Source: JBBIPZ01 sp037442505 [NCBI: Deltaproteobacteria bacterium] | GTDB taxonomy: Bacteria; CALINM01 | Direction of reading: 5' to 3' | Assembly: GCA_037442505.1 (NCBI GenBank) | Contig: JBBIPZ010000013.1 | Span: 1 to 64,000, forward strand | DNA length: 64,000 bases | Shown: positions 23,697-36,518 of the stretch, piece after piece | Position numbering within the stretch: the first letter of the stretch is position 1 | How the letters are laid out: each line of letters opens with the position of its first letter | Program-made: the position numbers and the translations under genes | Notes under the pieces: model-generated | Seen by the model: the letters and a program-made list of their open reading frames with translations, nothing else | The model's database searches: none | Told to the model about the DNA's origin: nothing

Positions 23697-25061
23697 CTAT
23701 TCACGTTTTAGATCCAATTTTTTTATTTTCCTGTAAAGTGTAGCTATATTTACACCTGCTTCTTTTGCAGCAGTGTCAACATTCCAATGGTGTTTCTTTA
23801 GAAGTTTGGAAAAATACTCTTTTTCAAAGTTAGCAAGTGCGATAGAATAGTCTCCATCTGTTACAATATTTGTCTCAATTAGTTCTTCTTCGAGTGGTAA
23901 AAATTGCTTTATAGTATCTAATGTTATAAAGTTTTGAGTTTCCAATGCCATCACAGCAGAAACTACATTTTTTAGCTCTCTTATATTTCCTGGCCAATCG
24001 TAGTTTATTAAAGCGTTCATCGCCTCTTTTGTAAATCCGGCAAAGTTTGTGTTAAATGTTTTATTTAAAGAGGCAACAAAATGTGTTGCAAGTAGAGGAA
24101 TATCTTCTTTTCTCTCCCTGAGTGAAGGAATATGAAATGTGATACCGTTTAATCTGTAAAAAAGGTCTTCTCTAAAAGTTCCATCTTTGATAGCTTTTTG
24201 CAAATCGGTATTTGTTGCAGAAACAACTCTTACGTCAAGTTTTATGACATTTGTATCGCCAATACGGCGTATCTCTTTTTCCTGTAAAAATCTTAATAAA
24301 CCCTTTTGTGCTTCTAAGGAGAGATTGCCAACCTCATCTAAAAAAAGCGTTCCATTGTTAGCCTGTTCAAACAATCCTATTTTGTTATCCATAGCTCCAG
24401 TGAAGCTACCTTTTTTATGTCCAAAAAGCTCGCTTTCCAGAAGGTTTTGTGGTAGCGCACCACAGTTTAAGGCAATGAATGGTTGATCTTTCCTGTTTGA
24501 ATTATAATGAATTGCCTGTGCAATAAGTTCCTTTCCTGTGCCAGACTCTCCTGTGATGAGCACAGGAATATCGCGAGGGGCAATTTTTCTGATTTTGTCT
24601 ATAAGCTCTTTTATGTATTTTGATATGCCAATAATGTTTTCAAAGCTGCCTTTAGCCTGAAGCTGTTCCCTTAACTGTATGTTTTCTTTCAGCAAATCGT
24701 TGTGTTTAAAAGCATTTTTTACCCTCATTATCAGCTCGGGGGATTCAAAAGGTTTGGTAATCATATCGTCAGCGCCTTTCCTTAGCGCTTGAATAGATAT
24801 ATCTACCGTTGCATGGGCAGTGATTATAATAACGGGCGTTGTAGGACTAAAACGTTTAATTTGTTCAAGTACCTCAATGCCATCCATGCCGGGCATCTTT
24901 ATATCAGTTATAACTAACGAGTGCATGTCGTTTTTAAATGTAGCAACTCCTTCATAAGGGTCATAGCAGGTGGTAACTTTATAGCCGTTGTCAGTTAGTA
25001 CTGCTTCAACAAGCTTACAAAGTGCTATATCGTTATCGATAACAAGAATGCTTTTATCCAT
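23697..25061 (-). CDS. NtrC-family sigma-54-dependent response regulator
   Basis: A 454-residue activator in three parts: receiver domain (1-125, phospho-acceptor D53), AAA+ domain with Walker A GESGTGKE (171-178) and sigma-54 contact loop GSFTGA (218-223, a variant of GAFTGA), and a Fis-type HTH at the C-terminus (about 418-450). It is the partner of the histidine kinase gene ending four bases upstream. It presumably drives the sigma-54 promoter at 23512-23527 through the TTGCA-N4-TGCAA sites. The Ser in the loop is seen in functional members, so the protein is probably active. Confidence 0.92.
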   Translation of the reverse strand: MDKSILVIDNDIALCKLVEAVLTDNGYKVTTCYDPYEGVATFKNDMHSLVITDIKMPGMDGIEVLEQIKRFSPTTPVIIITAHATVDISIQALRKGADDMITKPFESPELIMRVKNAFKHNDLLKENIQLREQLQAKGSFENIIGISKYIKELIDKIRKIAPRDIPVLITGESGTGKELIAQAIHYNSNRKDQPFIALNCGALPQNLLESELFGHKKGSFTGAMDNKIGLFEQANNGTLFLDEVGNLSLEAQKGLLRFLQEKEIRRIGDTNVIKLDVRVVSATNTDLQKAIKDGTFREDLFYRLNGITFHIPSLRERKEDIPLLATHFVASLNKTFNTNFAGFTKEAMNALINYDWPGNIRELKNVVSAVMALETQNFITLDTIKQFLPLEEELIETNIVTDGDYSIALANFEKEYFSKLLKKHHWNVDTAAKEAGVNIATLYRKIKKLDLKRE

Positions 25062-25065
25062 CTTC

Positions 25066-26559
25066 TCACCAATTCCTATCTATGGGCAAAGACACTACAA
25101 CCAGAGTGCCTTTCCCAAGCTCACTTTGAATACTAATGTTTCCCAGATGTTGTTTAACAATCTGCCTTGCGATAGCCAGACCCAATCCTGTGCCTTTTGG
25201 TTTTGTCGTAAAAAATGGTTCAAATATCCTTTCTAAATGTTCTTTTGGAATACCTTTCCCTGTATCTTTGAAAAGGATGTTAACAAAGCCTTCTAACCCC
25301 CTTTCTGTTGAGATTGTAATTTTCCCAGAACCTTCTATGGCTGAAGCAGCATTAAAAATAAGGTTAATTGCTACTTGTTTTATCTGGTCTTCATCTGCCA
25401 TTATTAACGGCAGATCCTTGTCAAAATGCTTTTCAATATCAATATCTTGGATATCAGGATGATTGGATGCAAAAGATATAATCTCATCAAGTACGGCGTT
25501 TAAGTTTATCACTTTTAAAACAGGATTGGGGATTCTTGCATAGTTCAAAAAATTTTCTACAATTTTTTTGCATCGCTGACTTTCTCTTTTTATCTCAATG
25601 ACGTAGTTTTTAATCTTTTCGTCATCGGCAAGTTTTGACTCGAGGAATGACGAGTAGCCAAGTATCACACCAATAGGATTGTTAATTTCATGAGCGACTT
25701 CAGAAGCTAAAACGCCTAAAGAAGCCATCTTTGATTGTTGATTTATTGATTTTTCAAGCTCTTTTTGTTTTGAAATTAAATCAAACATCCTGTTGAAGTT
25801 ATCTGCCAATTCACCTATTTCGTCGTTGTTTGTTATATAAATTCTTTCGTTTATTTTGCCTTTCTTAATCTTTCTTATCACTTCAATGATAGTTTTTATT
25901 GGGTCAGTAAGTTTATCAGACAGTTTAAAAACAAAAAAAACGGAGAGAATGATAGACAGAATGACAACAATGATTGTGTTTAGAAGGATTTTGTCCTTAA
26001 TTTTATTAGCCTCTTTATAAAACTCATTTTCGTATGAACCAACGGCAACAATCCACTGCCATGGAGCAAAATAGAGATATCTTACTATTTTCATACGTGC
26101 ATAATTTTCACCGGGATTTCTCCATGGGTAACGTATCCAACCATTTTTGTTTTTTATCATCTCCCTTATGAAAAAAGAGCCATTGTAATCTTTTGCATCA
26201 ATGATGCTATCACCTTCACGTGCAGGATGAACAGTTAATGTCCCTTGCATATCAATACAATAAATGTAACCTGTATCTCCTACTTTTTTTTGTTTTAAAA
26301 TCTCTTTTAGTAACGTTAGTTTTTCAGGGTTTTTTGTAGGAGAACCATAAGTTTCGTTGTGAAGTGTCAAAAGGCCAACAGAAAATTGAGCCATGTGGTC
26401 TAAATCAGCCATACTGGTCTCTGTGATGCCAAGATATGCCTGCATATTTGCAACGTATCCTACAATAGAGGCAACCAGTATGATTGGGATAACTACCAAT
26501 GGCAAAACCAGAGCCAGAATCTTCCATCTAATTTTTAAGTTACTGAAAAATTTTAGCAC
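25066..26559 (-). CDS. Membrane sensor histidine kinase with Cache domain
   Basis: A 497-residue kinase: membrane helix about 13-37, a periplasmic single-Cache-type domain (about 40-185, with GYIYCID, KNGWIRYPW and APWQWIVAVGSY), second helix about 191-212, HAMP (about 213-265), HisKA with phospho-His H290 in AHEINNPIG, and an ATP-binding domain with DTGKGIP and GTGLGLAI. Cache domains of this sort bind small carboxylates or amino acids. It starts with GTG right after a G-rich ribosome binding site and is followed four bases later by its NtrC-type partner. The sensed ligand is probably what the OFA transporter carries. Confidence 0.9.
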   Translation of the reverse strand: MLKFFSNLKIRWKILALVLPLVVIPIILVASIVGYVANMQAYLGITETSMADLDHMAQFSVGLLTLHNETYGSPTKNPEKLTLLKEILKQKKVGDTGYIYCIDMQGTLTVHPAREGDSIIDAKDYNGSFFIREMIKNKNGWIRYPWRNPGENYARMKIVRYLYFAPWQWIVAVGSYENEFYKEANKIKDKILLNTIIVVILSIILSVFFVFKLSDKLTDPIKTIIEVIRKIKKGKINERIYITNNDEIGELADNFNRMFDLISKQKELEKSINQQSKMASLGVLASEVAHEINNPIGVILGYSSFLESKLADDEKIKNYVIEIKRESQRCKKIVENFLNYARIPNPVLKVINLNAVLDEIISFASNHPDIQDIDIEKHFDKDLPLIMADEDQIKQVAINLIFNAASAIEGSGKITISTERGLEGFVNILFKDTGKGIPKEHLERIFEPFFTTKPKGTGLGLAIARQIVKQHLGNISIQSELGKGTLVVVSLPIDRNW

Positions 26560-26682
26560 TCTCCCCCCAAAAAACTAACTTTATATTATAACAATCTAAT
26601 TTTAAGTTTCGATAAAAAAGTGAAAATTGTTTTGACAATTTTAAAATGTCAAGTTGAATGTTGGAACGGCAAATTTCTAATA

Positions 26683-26711
26683 TTGACAACAAAGCGTTTT
26701 TTCTATATAGT
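26683..26711 (+). promoter_or_regulatory. Promoter of the aminotransferase-serA run
   Basis: TTGACA (26683-26688), 17 bases, TATAGT (26706-26711), about 32 bases before the ATG at 26744, which has AAAGGAGC as Shine-Dalgarno. Good match. It probably initiates the long co-directional transcript. Confidence 0.65.
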
Positions 26712-26743
26712 TTTTCTATCAACAATTTATAAAGGAGCATTTT

Positions 26744-27880
26744 ATGAAACGTTACCTTTTAACGCCAGGTCCAACTATGATTGCTTCGGAAACATTACTT
26801 GAGATGGCAAAACCGATAATTCATCATAGAGCACCTGAGTTTATTCCGCTGATGGAAGAAGTGAGGGAAAACTTAAAATGGCTTTTCGGTACTAAAAATG
26901 AGGTGTTAATTTTTGCCGCATCCGGGACAGGTGCGATGGAAGGTAGTGTTACTAATACGCTTTCCCCTGGTGATAAAGCACTCGTTGTTAATGGTGGGAA
27001 GTTTGGGGAACGTTGGGCGAACATCTGTAAGGCTTATGGGGTCGATGCTAAGGTTATTAAGGTTGAGTGGGGGCAGGCTGTTGATCCAGCTGAGATAGAA
27101 AAGGCTCTTAAGGAAGATAGCGAGATAAAGGCGGTATTCATTCAGGCAAGTGAGACTTCTACTGGTGTGATGCATCCAACCAAGCAGATCGCAGATATCG
27201 TAAAACAGTATGAAAATACCATTCTTGTTGTTGATGGTATCACTGGCGTGGGTGTATTCCCCCTTCCTATGGATGAGTGGGGAATCGACATTCTCGTTAC
27301 AGGCTCACAGAAGGCACTTATGTTGCCACCGGGTCTTGCTTTTGCAGGGGTGTCTGATAAGGCTTGGAAGATGATAGAAAGTTCCAGGTTGCCAAAGTTT
27401 TATTTTGATTTTAAAAAAGAACTAAAAAATATTAAGGATAATCAGACAGCTTATACACCGGCCGTTTCGTTGATAGTCGGACTTAATCAGGTCTTAAGAG
27501 AAATGAAAAAGGAAGGCTTGGAAAATATTTACAAACGTCATGAACAGCTTGCAAAGGCAACAAGGGAAGGTTTAAAGGCGATGGGTTTAAAACTCTTTGC
27601 GCCTGATTCACCAAGCAATGCAGTCACGGCGGTTTATGCTCCTGAAGGTATGGATGCTGGCAAGATTGTAAAATTCTGTAGAGACAGGCTTGGTGTAACT
27701 ATCACTGGTGGGCAGGATCATGTAAAGGGTAAAATATTCAGGGTTGCACATTTAGGCTACTACGATCGCTTTGATGTTATTGTTGGACTTTCTGCGATTG
27801 AGTTTGCGTTGAAATCCTTAGGACACCAGTTTAGTTTTGGGGCAGGAGTGGCAAAAGCTTTAGAAGTTCTCGCTGAATAA
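26744..27880 (+). CDS. Class V aminotransferase (serine-pyruvate / alanine-glyoxylate / phosphoserine type)
   Basis: A 378-residue PLP enzyme. N-terminal LLTPGPT, HHRAPEF and FAASGTGAMEG are class V signatures; the PLP lysine is in TGSQKALMLPPG (about residue 194). It lies 16 bases before serA, the enzyme that makes phosphohydroxypyruvate. In many anaerobes lacking SerC a class V enzyme of this sort makes phosphoserine or serine, so its likely role is the transamination of serine synthesis. Specificity cannot be seen from sequence; alanine-glyoxylate activity is an alternative. Confidence 0.85.
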   Translation: MKRYLLTPGPTMIASETLLEMAKPIIHHRAPEFIPLMEEVRENLKWLFGTKNEVLIFAASGTGAMEGSVTNTLSPGDKALVVNGGKFGERWANICKAYGVDAKVIKVEWGQAVDPAEIEKALKEDSEIKAVFIQASETSTGVMHPTKQIADIVKQYENTILVVDGITGVGVFPLPMDEWGIDILVTGSQKALMLPPGLAFAGVSDKAWKMIESSRLPKFYFDFKKELKNIKDNQTAYTPAVSLIVGLNQVLREMKKEGLENIYKRHEQLAKATREGLKAMGLKLFAPDSPSNAVTAVYAPEGMDAGKIVKFCRDRLGVTITGGQDHVKGKIFRVAHLGYYDRFDVIVGLSAIEFALKSLGHQFSFGAGVAKALEVLAE

Positions 27881-27896
27881 TATTGGGGAGGTAAAT

Positions 27897-29483
27897 ATGT
27901 ATAAAGTGCTTGTTTGTGATGGAATCACAGAGGAAGGTGCGAAGATTCTGAAATCATCTAAAAATATCGAAGCTGTTATTTATGATAAACTTCCTAAAGA
28001 CGAGTTGATGAAGATAGTCGCAGATTTTGATGCGTTAGCTGTTAGAAGCGCAACAAAAGTTACTGCTGAGGTGATGGATGCCGCAAAAAGATTAAAGATT
28101 GTTGGAAGGGCTGGAATTGGAGTTGATAATATTGATGTCCCTGCTGCCACTAAAAGGGGAATTGTTGTTATGAACACACCAGGTGGCAATACAGTTACTA
28201 CAGCAGAGCACACAATCGCGATGATGATGTCTCTCACGAGAAAGATCCCTGCTGCAACAATGTCGATGAAAGCTGGTAAGTGGGAAAAAAATAAGTTCAT
28301 GGGAAGGGAATTATTTAATAAAACTCTTGGGGTTATTGGATTAGGCAACATAGGTTCTATCGTTGCAGACAGGGCGAAAGGATTGAAAATGAATGTTATC
28401 GCTTATGATCCGTTTATAACACCAGAGGCTGCCGCAAAAAGAGGCATTGAGTTAGTTCCTCTGGAGGAACTTTATAAAAGGTCTCACTATATTACTGTTC
28501 ATGTGCCACTTCTTGAAGAGACAAAAAATATGATTAATAAAGACACCATTGCCAGGATGAGAAATGGTGTCTTTATTATCAACTGTGCACGTGGTGGAAT
28601 TGTTAACGAAAAGGATCTTTACGATGCGATGGTTTCAGGTAAGGTTGCGGGAGCTGCATTTGACGTTTTCGAACAGGAACCAACACCAGCAGATAACCCG
28701 TTGTTGACATTAGATAATTTTGTTTGCACACCACACTTGGGTGCATCCACAGAAGAGGCTCAGATTAATGTCTCGATTGCAGTGGCAGAGCAGATAGTTG
28801 ATTTTTTAGAAAGGGGTATTATCGTCAATGCCGTTAACGTTCCTTCTTTAACAAACGAGGAAATGAACTATCTCAGTTCTTTTATTATGCTCACAGAACG
28901 TTTGGGCGCTTTTTCTGCACAACTTGTAAAGGAGGCTGTTAAAGAGATTGTAATTGAGTATGATGGCGAAGTGGCAGAAAAGAAGGTAAATGTTCTTACA
29001 ACGTCTTTTCTTAAAGGCTTTTTTTCAAAACAATTAGAGGTTGGAGAGGTCAACTTTGTAAATGCACCGATAATTGCAAAAGACAGAGGAATTAAAATAA
29101 CAGAAGTTAAACAAGAGACTAGAAAGGATTATAGCAATCTTATAAGTGTCACATTAAAGGGCGAAAAAGAGCAAATTTTTATTGCGGGAACACTTTTTGG
29201 AATTGAACCAAGAATCGTTAATATCAATCATTTTCCTGTAGAGGGTGTGCCCGAAGGTCATATGTTGATGATTTACAACTATGATAAGCCTGGCGTTATA
29301 GGCAACATAGGGACAACTTTAGGTAAGATGAATATTAATATAGGAAGCATGAGGTTTGGCAGAGAAAAGTCTGGCGGAATGGCAATATCACTTTTGCATA
29401 TAGATGCTGTAGTGACGAAGGAAGTTGTTTCAGAATTACTTAAACTACCTAATATTGTTTCGGTGATACCTATAGAGATATAA
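27897..29483 (+). CDS. serA: D-3-phosphoglycerate dehydrogenase
   Basis: NAD-dependent first enzyme of serine synthesis. The 528-residue length is that of the long SerA type: substrate and NAD domains (GLGNIGSIVADRAKG about 146-160), catalytic His in PHLGASTEEAQ, the allosteric substrate-binding domain (about 320-450) and a C-terminal ACT domain (about 455-528) that usually binds serine for feedback control. GGGGAGG precedes the ATG. It follows the class V aminotransferase and precedes hisZ by two bases. Serine made here also feeds the tryptophan synthase step downstream. Confidence 0.95.
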   Translation: MYKVLVCDGITEEGAKILKSSKNIEAVIYDKLPKDELMKIVADFDALAVRSATKVTAEVMDAAKRLKIVGRAGIGVDNIDVPAATKRGIVVMNTPGGNTVTTAEHTIAMMMSLTRKIPAATMSMKAGKWEKNKFMGRELFNKTLGVIGLGNIGSIVADRAKGLKMNVIAYDPFITPEAAAKRGIELVPLEELYKRSHYITVHVPLLEETKNMINKDTIARMRNGVFIINCARGGIVNEKDLYDAMVSGKVAGAAFDVFEQEPTPADNPLLTLDNFVCTPHLGASTEEAQINVSIAVAEQIVDFLERGIIVNAVNVPSLTNEEMNYLSSFIMLTERLGAFSAQLVKEAVKEIVIEYDGEVAEKKVNVLTTSFLKGFFSKQLEVGEVNFVNAPIIAKDRGIKITEVKQETRKDYSNLISVTLKGEKEQIFIAGTLFGIEPRIVNINHFPVEGVPEGHMLMIYNYDKPGVIGNIGTTLGKMNINIGSMRFGREKSGGMAISLLHIDAVVTKEVVSELLKLPNIVSVIPIEI

Positions 29484-29485
29484 AG

Positions 29486-32037
<2,552 letters not shown>

Positions 32038-32059
32038 AAAACTACATAGGGGAAAACAT

Positions 32060-33478
32060 TTGAAGTCGCAAAATATCACCCCTGTTTTTAAAACTGTACT
32101 TGCAGATTTAGATACTCCAGTTTCGTGTTTATTAAAGCTAAGAAAGGCGTATCCAGAAACTCCCGCATTTTTACTTGAAAGTGTTGAAGCAAAAGAAAAG
32201 CACGGCAGGTTTTCTTTTATCGGTTTTGACCCATTTTTAACGTTTAGAACAAAAGGGAAAAAGGTCAAGCTTTCGGGTATAATCAACGAAGAATTTGATG
32301 CTGAACAACCTTTTGATGTTCTTAAAAATCTTGTTAAGTCATTTTGCCTGCAGCCCTTTTCAGACTCTTTGCGTTTTTCTGGAGGGGCAGTTGGTTTTGT
32401 TGGTTATGATATGATAAGGTTTTTCGAGAAAATACCTGATGTTAAGGCTCAATCCCTCAAAATTGATGATATGTATTTTATTTTACCTCGGCAGATGGTC
32501 ATTTTTGATAACTTTACGAATAAGATGACCCTTGTTGTGTTTAACATTAACAACGATGTAGATGCGAATAGCATGTTGGACCAACTCTACAAAATCGTAA
32601 GAACACCACTCAAGATAAACAGGCATTCTCGTTTTGTTTTAGGGGAGATGAAAAGCAACACAAAAAAAGAAGAGTTTGAATCTATGGTATGCAGGGCTAA
32701 GGAGTATATATGCGCCGGGGATATATTTCAAGTGGTGCTATCACAACGTTTTACTGCGCAGGTTGATTGTGATGATATTGACCTTTATAGGGCTTTAAGG
32801 GTAGTAAATCCGTCACCCTATATGTTTTTTTTAGATTTTGTCGAGTATAGCCTTATTGGCTCTTCACCAGAAATACTTGTTCGTTTAGAGAATAGCCAGA
32901 TAGAGGTTAGACCTATTGCCGGAACAAGAAAAAGAGGAGAAACCGAAAAAGAAGATCTATTGTTAGAAGAAAGTCTACTCTCAGACGAAAAAGAGTTGGC
33001 AGAACACGTTATGTTAGTGGATTTAGGTAGAAACGATATAGGAAGGGTTGCAAAAATTGGAACGGTAAAAGTGCCAGAGTTTAAGATAATCGAACGGTAT
33101 TCACATGTTATGCATATTGTATCTTCTGTGACGGGAGAACTTAAAGATGGCTTAGACGGTTTTGATGTGTTTAAAGCCACATTCCCGGCAGGCACGGTAA
33201 GTGGAGCACCAAAGATACGCGCTATGGAGATTATAGAAGAGTTAGAAAAAGAAAAAAGGGAGTTTTACGCTGGTGGAGTGGGCTACTTTGGATATAACGG
33301 CAATATTGACTTTTGCATTACAATAAGAACTATGCTAAAAAAGGGTAAAAAGGTGTTTATTCAGGCAGGTGCCGGAATTGTAGCGGATTCTGTGCCAGAA
33401 AACGAGTATTTAGAAACTATAAACAAGGCAAAAGCTCTGATGCAGTCGATAACAAATCTTAAGGAGATTATAGAGTAA
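32060..33478 (+). CDS. trpE: Anthranilate synthase component I
   Basis: Chorismate-to-anthranilate subunit. From the preferred TTG start at 32060 (behind TAGGGGA) it is 472 residues; an ATG at 32021 would begin inside purA. The N-terminal part has the feedback-inhibition motif PAFLLESVE (LLES), which in characterised enzymes binds tryptophan, so allosteric control is expected. Catalytic segments include [22 protein letters not shown] and the C-terminal [24 protein letters not shown]. No attenuator or leader peptide lies in the 22-base gap upstream, so transcription must come through from purA or farther. Confidence 0.94.
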   Translation: MKSQNITPVFKTVLADLDTPVSCLLKLRKAYPETPAFLLESVEAKEKHGRFSFIGFDPFLTFRTKGKKVKLSGIINEEFDAEQPFDVLKNLVKSFCLQPFSDSLRFSGGAVGFVGYDMIRFFEKIPDVKAQSLKIDDMYFILPRQMVIFDNFTNKMTLVVFNINNDVDANSMLDQLYKIVRTPLKINRHSRFVLGEMKSNTKKEEFESMVCRAKEYICAGDIFQVVLSQRFTAQVDCDDIDLYRALRVVNPSPYMFFLDFVEYSLIGSSPEILVRLENSQIEVRPIAGTRKRGETEKEDLLLEESLLSDEKELAEHVMLVDLGRNDIGRVAKIGTVKVPEFKIIERYSHVMHIVSSVTGELKDGLDGFDVFKATFPAGTVSGAPKIRAMEIIEELEKEKREFYAGGVGYFGYNGNIDFCITIRTMLKKGKKVFIQAGAGIVADSVPENEYLETINKAKALMQSITNLKEIIE

Positions 33479-33480
33479 AG

Positions 33481-34074
33481 ATGCTACTAATGATTGATAA
33501 CTATGACTCTTTCACGTATAACCTTGTTCAGTATTTAGGTGAGCTGGGGGAGGAAATAGTAGTTTTCAGGAATGATGAGATAACTGTAAAAGATGTTTTA
33601 CAGTTGAAACCAGCGAAGATTGTTATATCGCCGGGTCCATGTAGTCCTAAAGAGGCAGGGAGCTCTGTCGAAATCATAAAACATTTCGCAGGAAAGATAC
33701 CGCTTTTCGGTGTGTGTCTGGGGCATCAGGCGATAGGATACGCTTTTGGAGGAGAAATTGTAAGAGCAAAATGCCTTATGCACGGCAAGGTTTCATTGAT
33801 TTTTCACGATGGGAAGACAATCTTTAAAAATATCGAAAATCCTTTTGAAGCAACACGTTACCACTCACTATCCATTAAAAAAGAGACATTAAGTAACGAG
33901 TTTGAAATATCTGCATGGACACAGGATGGCGAGATTATGGGGATTAGACATAAAAAGTTTCTTGTGGAGGGGGTTCAGTTTCATCCCGAATCCATTCTAA
34001 CAAAAGAAGGTAAAAGGATTTTAAAAAATTTTTTAGAGCTTTCACAACGCTTTTGGGAGGATAAAGGTGATTAA
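33481..34074 (+). CDS. trpG: Anthranilate synthase component II (glutamine amidotransferase)
   Basis: Class I amidotransferase of 197 residues supplying ammonia to TrpE. The N-terminus [19 protein letters not shown] is diagnostic, with [12 protein letters not shown], nucleophile Cys in [16 protein letters not shown] (about residue 80) and the terminal His-Glu in QFHPESILT. It begins two bases after trpE and overlaps trpD by eight bases. As a separate gene it may also serve p-aminobenzoate synthesis, as TrpG/PabA often do. Confidence 0.93.
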   Translation: MLLMIDNYDSFTYNLVQYLGELGEEIVVFRNDEITVKDVLQLKPAKIVISPGPCSPKEAGSSVEIIKHFAGKIPLFGVCLGHQAIGYAFGGEIVRAKCLMHGKVSLIFHDGKTIFKNIENPFEATRYHSLSIKKETLSNEFEISAWTQDGEIMGIRHKKFLVEGVQFHPESILTKEGKRILKNFLELSQRFWEDKGD

Positions 34075-35122
34075 AGAGGCTATCAATAAGGTAGTAGATA
34101 GAATAGACCTTGATGAAGAAGAAATGATAATTGTTATGGAAGAAATAATGACTGGAGAGGCTACCCCAGCTCAGATTGGGGCATTTATTACTGCGTTAAG
34201 AATGAAAGGAGAAACAGTTGACGAAATAACTGGAGCTGTAAAGGTAATGAGAAGAAAGGCTACAAAAATCCCTGTTGAAGGTGTTGACGTTGATTTAGAT
34301 AGAGATGATATCAATATAGACAGAGAGACGATTATTGATACATGTGGGACTGGTGGTGACGGAACAATGACCTTTAATGTATCTACTGCGACAGCGTTTG
34401 TTGTTGCTGGTGGAGGCATTAAGGTTGCTAAACACGGCAACAGGTCTGTATCAAGCCTTTGTGGTAGTGCTGATGTGTTGCAAGAGTTGGGGGTAAATAT
34501 AGAGGCTACGCCAGACATAGTCGCACGTTGTATAAAAAAGGCAGGGATTGGATTTTTATTCGCCCCCATGCTTCATGGGGCTATGAAGTATGCGATTGGA
34601 CCAAGAAGAGAGATTGGTATCAGGACAATATTCAATATACTTGGCCCACTCACAAATCCTGCATCTGCCAGGCACCAGTTATTAGGCGTTTACAAAGAAT
34701 CACTGTGTGAGACACTTGCACAGGTACTTTTGCGCTTAGGAACAAAAAGGGCAATGGTAGTTCATGGCATGGATGGGATAGATGAAATATCTATAACGAA
34801 GGACACTAAAGTTGCAGAAATTAAAGATGGCAAAATAAAGGTTTACGAAATTAATCCGGTTCATTTTGGATTAAAGATTCACGAATTTAAGGACTTGAGA
34901 GGTGGTTCTGCATCGGACAACGCAAGGATAATAAGAGACATCCTTACAGGAAAAGAAAAAGGTGCTAAACGTGCTATTGTGGTTCTTAATGCAGCCGCAG
35001 CATTTTACGTGGCAGATAAGACAAAAAGCATTAAAGATGGTGTAAAATTGGCAGAAGAAGTGATTGATTCTGGCAAAGCTTTAAAAAAATTAGAGATGCT
35101 TATAGATATCAGCAAAGGATGA
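34067..35122 (+). CDS. trpD: Anthranilate phosphoribosyltransferase
   Basis: Transfers PRPP ribose to anthranilate. The 351-residue protein has [21 protein letters not shown] (PRPP loop, around residue 88), [18 protein letters not shown], and [17 protein letters not shown], typical of TrpD. A short Asp-rich insertion ([15 protein letters not shown], about 69-83) before the glycine loop is slightly unusual. Its start is in the end of trpG, and it overlaps trpC by four bases (ATGA), so translation is coupled across the operon. Confidence 0.94.
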   Translation: MIKEAINKVVDRIDLDEEEMIIVMEEIMTGEATPAQIGAFITALRMKGETVDEITGAVKVMRRKATKIPVEGVDVDLDRDDINIDRETIIDTCGTGGDGTMTFNVSTATAFVVAGGGIKVAKHGNRSVSSLCGSADVLQELGVNIEATPDIVARCIKKAGIGFLFAPMLHGAMKYAIGPRREIGIRTIFNILGPLTNPASARHQLLGVYKESLCETLAQVLLRLGTKRAMVVHGMDGIDEISITKDTKVAEIKDGKIKVYEINPVHFGLKIHEFKDLRGGSASDNARIIRDILTGKEKGAKRAIVVLNAAAAFYVADKTKSIKDGVKLAEEVIDSGKALKKLEMLIDISKG

Positions 35123-35913
35123 AAATGTTTTTAGAAACTGTGCTAAAAGAAAAAAAAGCAAAGGTTAAGGAATGGAAAACCTCTGTTTCTGTTTCAGAAC
35201 TAAAAGAAAGCATGCAAGATGTAGAAAAACGACCATTCTATAATGTTTTTGCAGAAAGGTGTGCGAATGCAGTTAAGATAATAGCAGAGGTGAAGAAGGC
35301 ATCCCCATCTATGGGTATATTAAAAGAAGATTTCAATTTAGAGCAGCTTGTTTCAGCTTACAACGAAGGTGGAGCTGCTGCCATTTCTGTAATAACGGAA
35401 GAAAAGTTTTTTTCAGGTAATATTCAGTTGTTGAAAGAGGTTAAGAAGCTAACATCTCTACCTATACTCAGGAAAGACTTTATTGTTGATGATTATGAGA
35501 TATATCAGGCAAAGGCTTTTGGTGCTGATAGTATATTATTGATAGCAGAGGCATTAGAAAAATCGCAGTTATATGATTTTACTGCTTTGGCAAAGGAAAT
35601 AGATTTAGATGTGCTGATAGAGCTTCACAGTTTAAAATCTTATGAAGATAAATTGTTAGATATAAAGGATTTTCTGCTGGGAATAAACAATAGGGACTTA
35701 TATAGCCTTAAAGTAGATCTTTCTACATCAGAAGAAATTTTGAAACATATACCTGAAGACCAGAAGGTGGTTATAGAAAGCGGTATCAAAGACAGAAAAG
35801 ATATAGAAAGATTTATTCAGTTAGGGGTGTCAAACTTCTTGATAGGAACAAATCTTGTCCTTTCTGAAAATCCTGCTATGATGCTTAAGATGCTAAATGG
35901 TTTAAATCAATGA
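35119..35913 (+). CDS. trpC: Indole-3-glycerol phosphate synthase
   Basis: TIM-barrel enzyme that closes the indole ring. The 264-residue protein has [15 protein letters not shown] (catalytic Lys), [41 protein letters not shown] and [10 protein letters not shown], in correct order. It is a single-function TrpC, not fused to TrpF, which is the following gene. It overlaps both trpD and trpF by four bases. Confidence 0.95.
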   Translation: MKMFLETVLKEKKAKVKEWKTSVSVSELKESMQDVEKRPFYNVFAERCANAVKIIAEVKKASPSMGILKEDFNLEQLVSAYNEGGAAAISVITEEKFFSGNIQLLKEVKKLTSLPILRKDFIVDDYEIYQAKAFGADSILLIAEALEKSQLYDFTALAKEIDLDVLIELHSLKSYEDKLLDIKDFLLGINNRDLYSLKVDLSTSEEILKHIPEDQKVVIESGIKDRKDIERFIQLGVSNFLIGTNLVLSENPAMMLKMLNGLNQ

Positions 35914-36518
35914 TAAGGGTAAAAATTTGCGGAATTACCAGACTTGAAGATGCTCTTTACGCTTCGTATTTAGGGGCGTATGCCTTAGGTTTTGTGTTTT
36001 ACGAAGGTAGCAAGCGTTTCATATCAGCAGATGACGCAAAAAATATAATTGAAGCGTTGCCACCTTTTCTGGTTAAGGTTGGTGTGTTTGTTGATGAAAA
36101 GCCTGAGAAAATGTTTAAGCTTAGCGAATATGTTGGTTTAGACAGGATTCAGATTCACACTAACAATCCTGATGTTTATAACAATATCTCACCTGACAGG
36201 ATAATAATGGCATACAGAATAAAGGATAAAAACGATGTTGAGCTGGCTAATAACTCTAAATTTTTTCCCTTACTTGATAGATTTGATCAAAAAGAGTATG
36301 GGGGAACAGGCAAGAGTTTTGATTGGAAATTGTTAGATGAAATAAAGAGAGAGTATATTCTTGCAGGTGGCATCAATATCAAAAATATTAACGAAGCTAT
36401 CGCATTAAATCCTTATGCAATTGATATCTCTTCTGGTGTTGAGGCAGAACCAGGCAAAAAAGACCACAAAAAGATGTTTGAAATTTTTAAAAAATTAAGA
36501 GAAAATCAAAAGGTATGA
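35910..36518 (+). CDS. trpF: Phosphoribosylanthranilate isomerase
   Basis: Amadori isomerase of 202 residues, TIM barrel. The N-terminal [27 protein letters not shown] contains the catalytic Cys (residue 7) and the characteristic gate; [28 protein letters not shown] and [14 protein letters not shown] follow, with [14 protein letters not shown] at the phosphate site. Overlaps of four bases on both sides place it firmly inside the trp operon between trpC and trpB. Confidence 0.94.
   Translation: MIRVKICGITRLEDALYASYLGAYALGFVFYEGSKRFISADDAKNIIEALPPFLVKVGVFVDEKPEKMFKLSEYVGLDRIQIHTNNPDVYNNISPDRIIMAYRIKDKNDVELANNSKFFPLLDRFDQKEYGGTGKSFDWKLLDEIKREYILAGGINIKNINEAIALNPYAIDISSGVEAEPGKKDHKKMFEIFKKLRENQKV

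Noticed and set aside
32038-32059. Trp attenuator or T-box before trpE
   Set aside because: Only 22 bases separate purA and trpE; no leader peptide, T-box motif or terminator hairpin is possible there.
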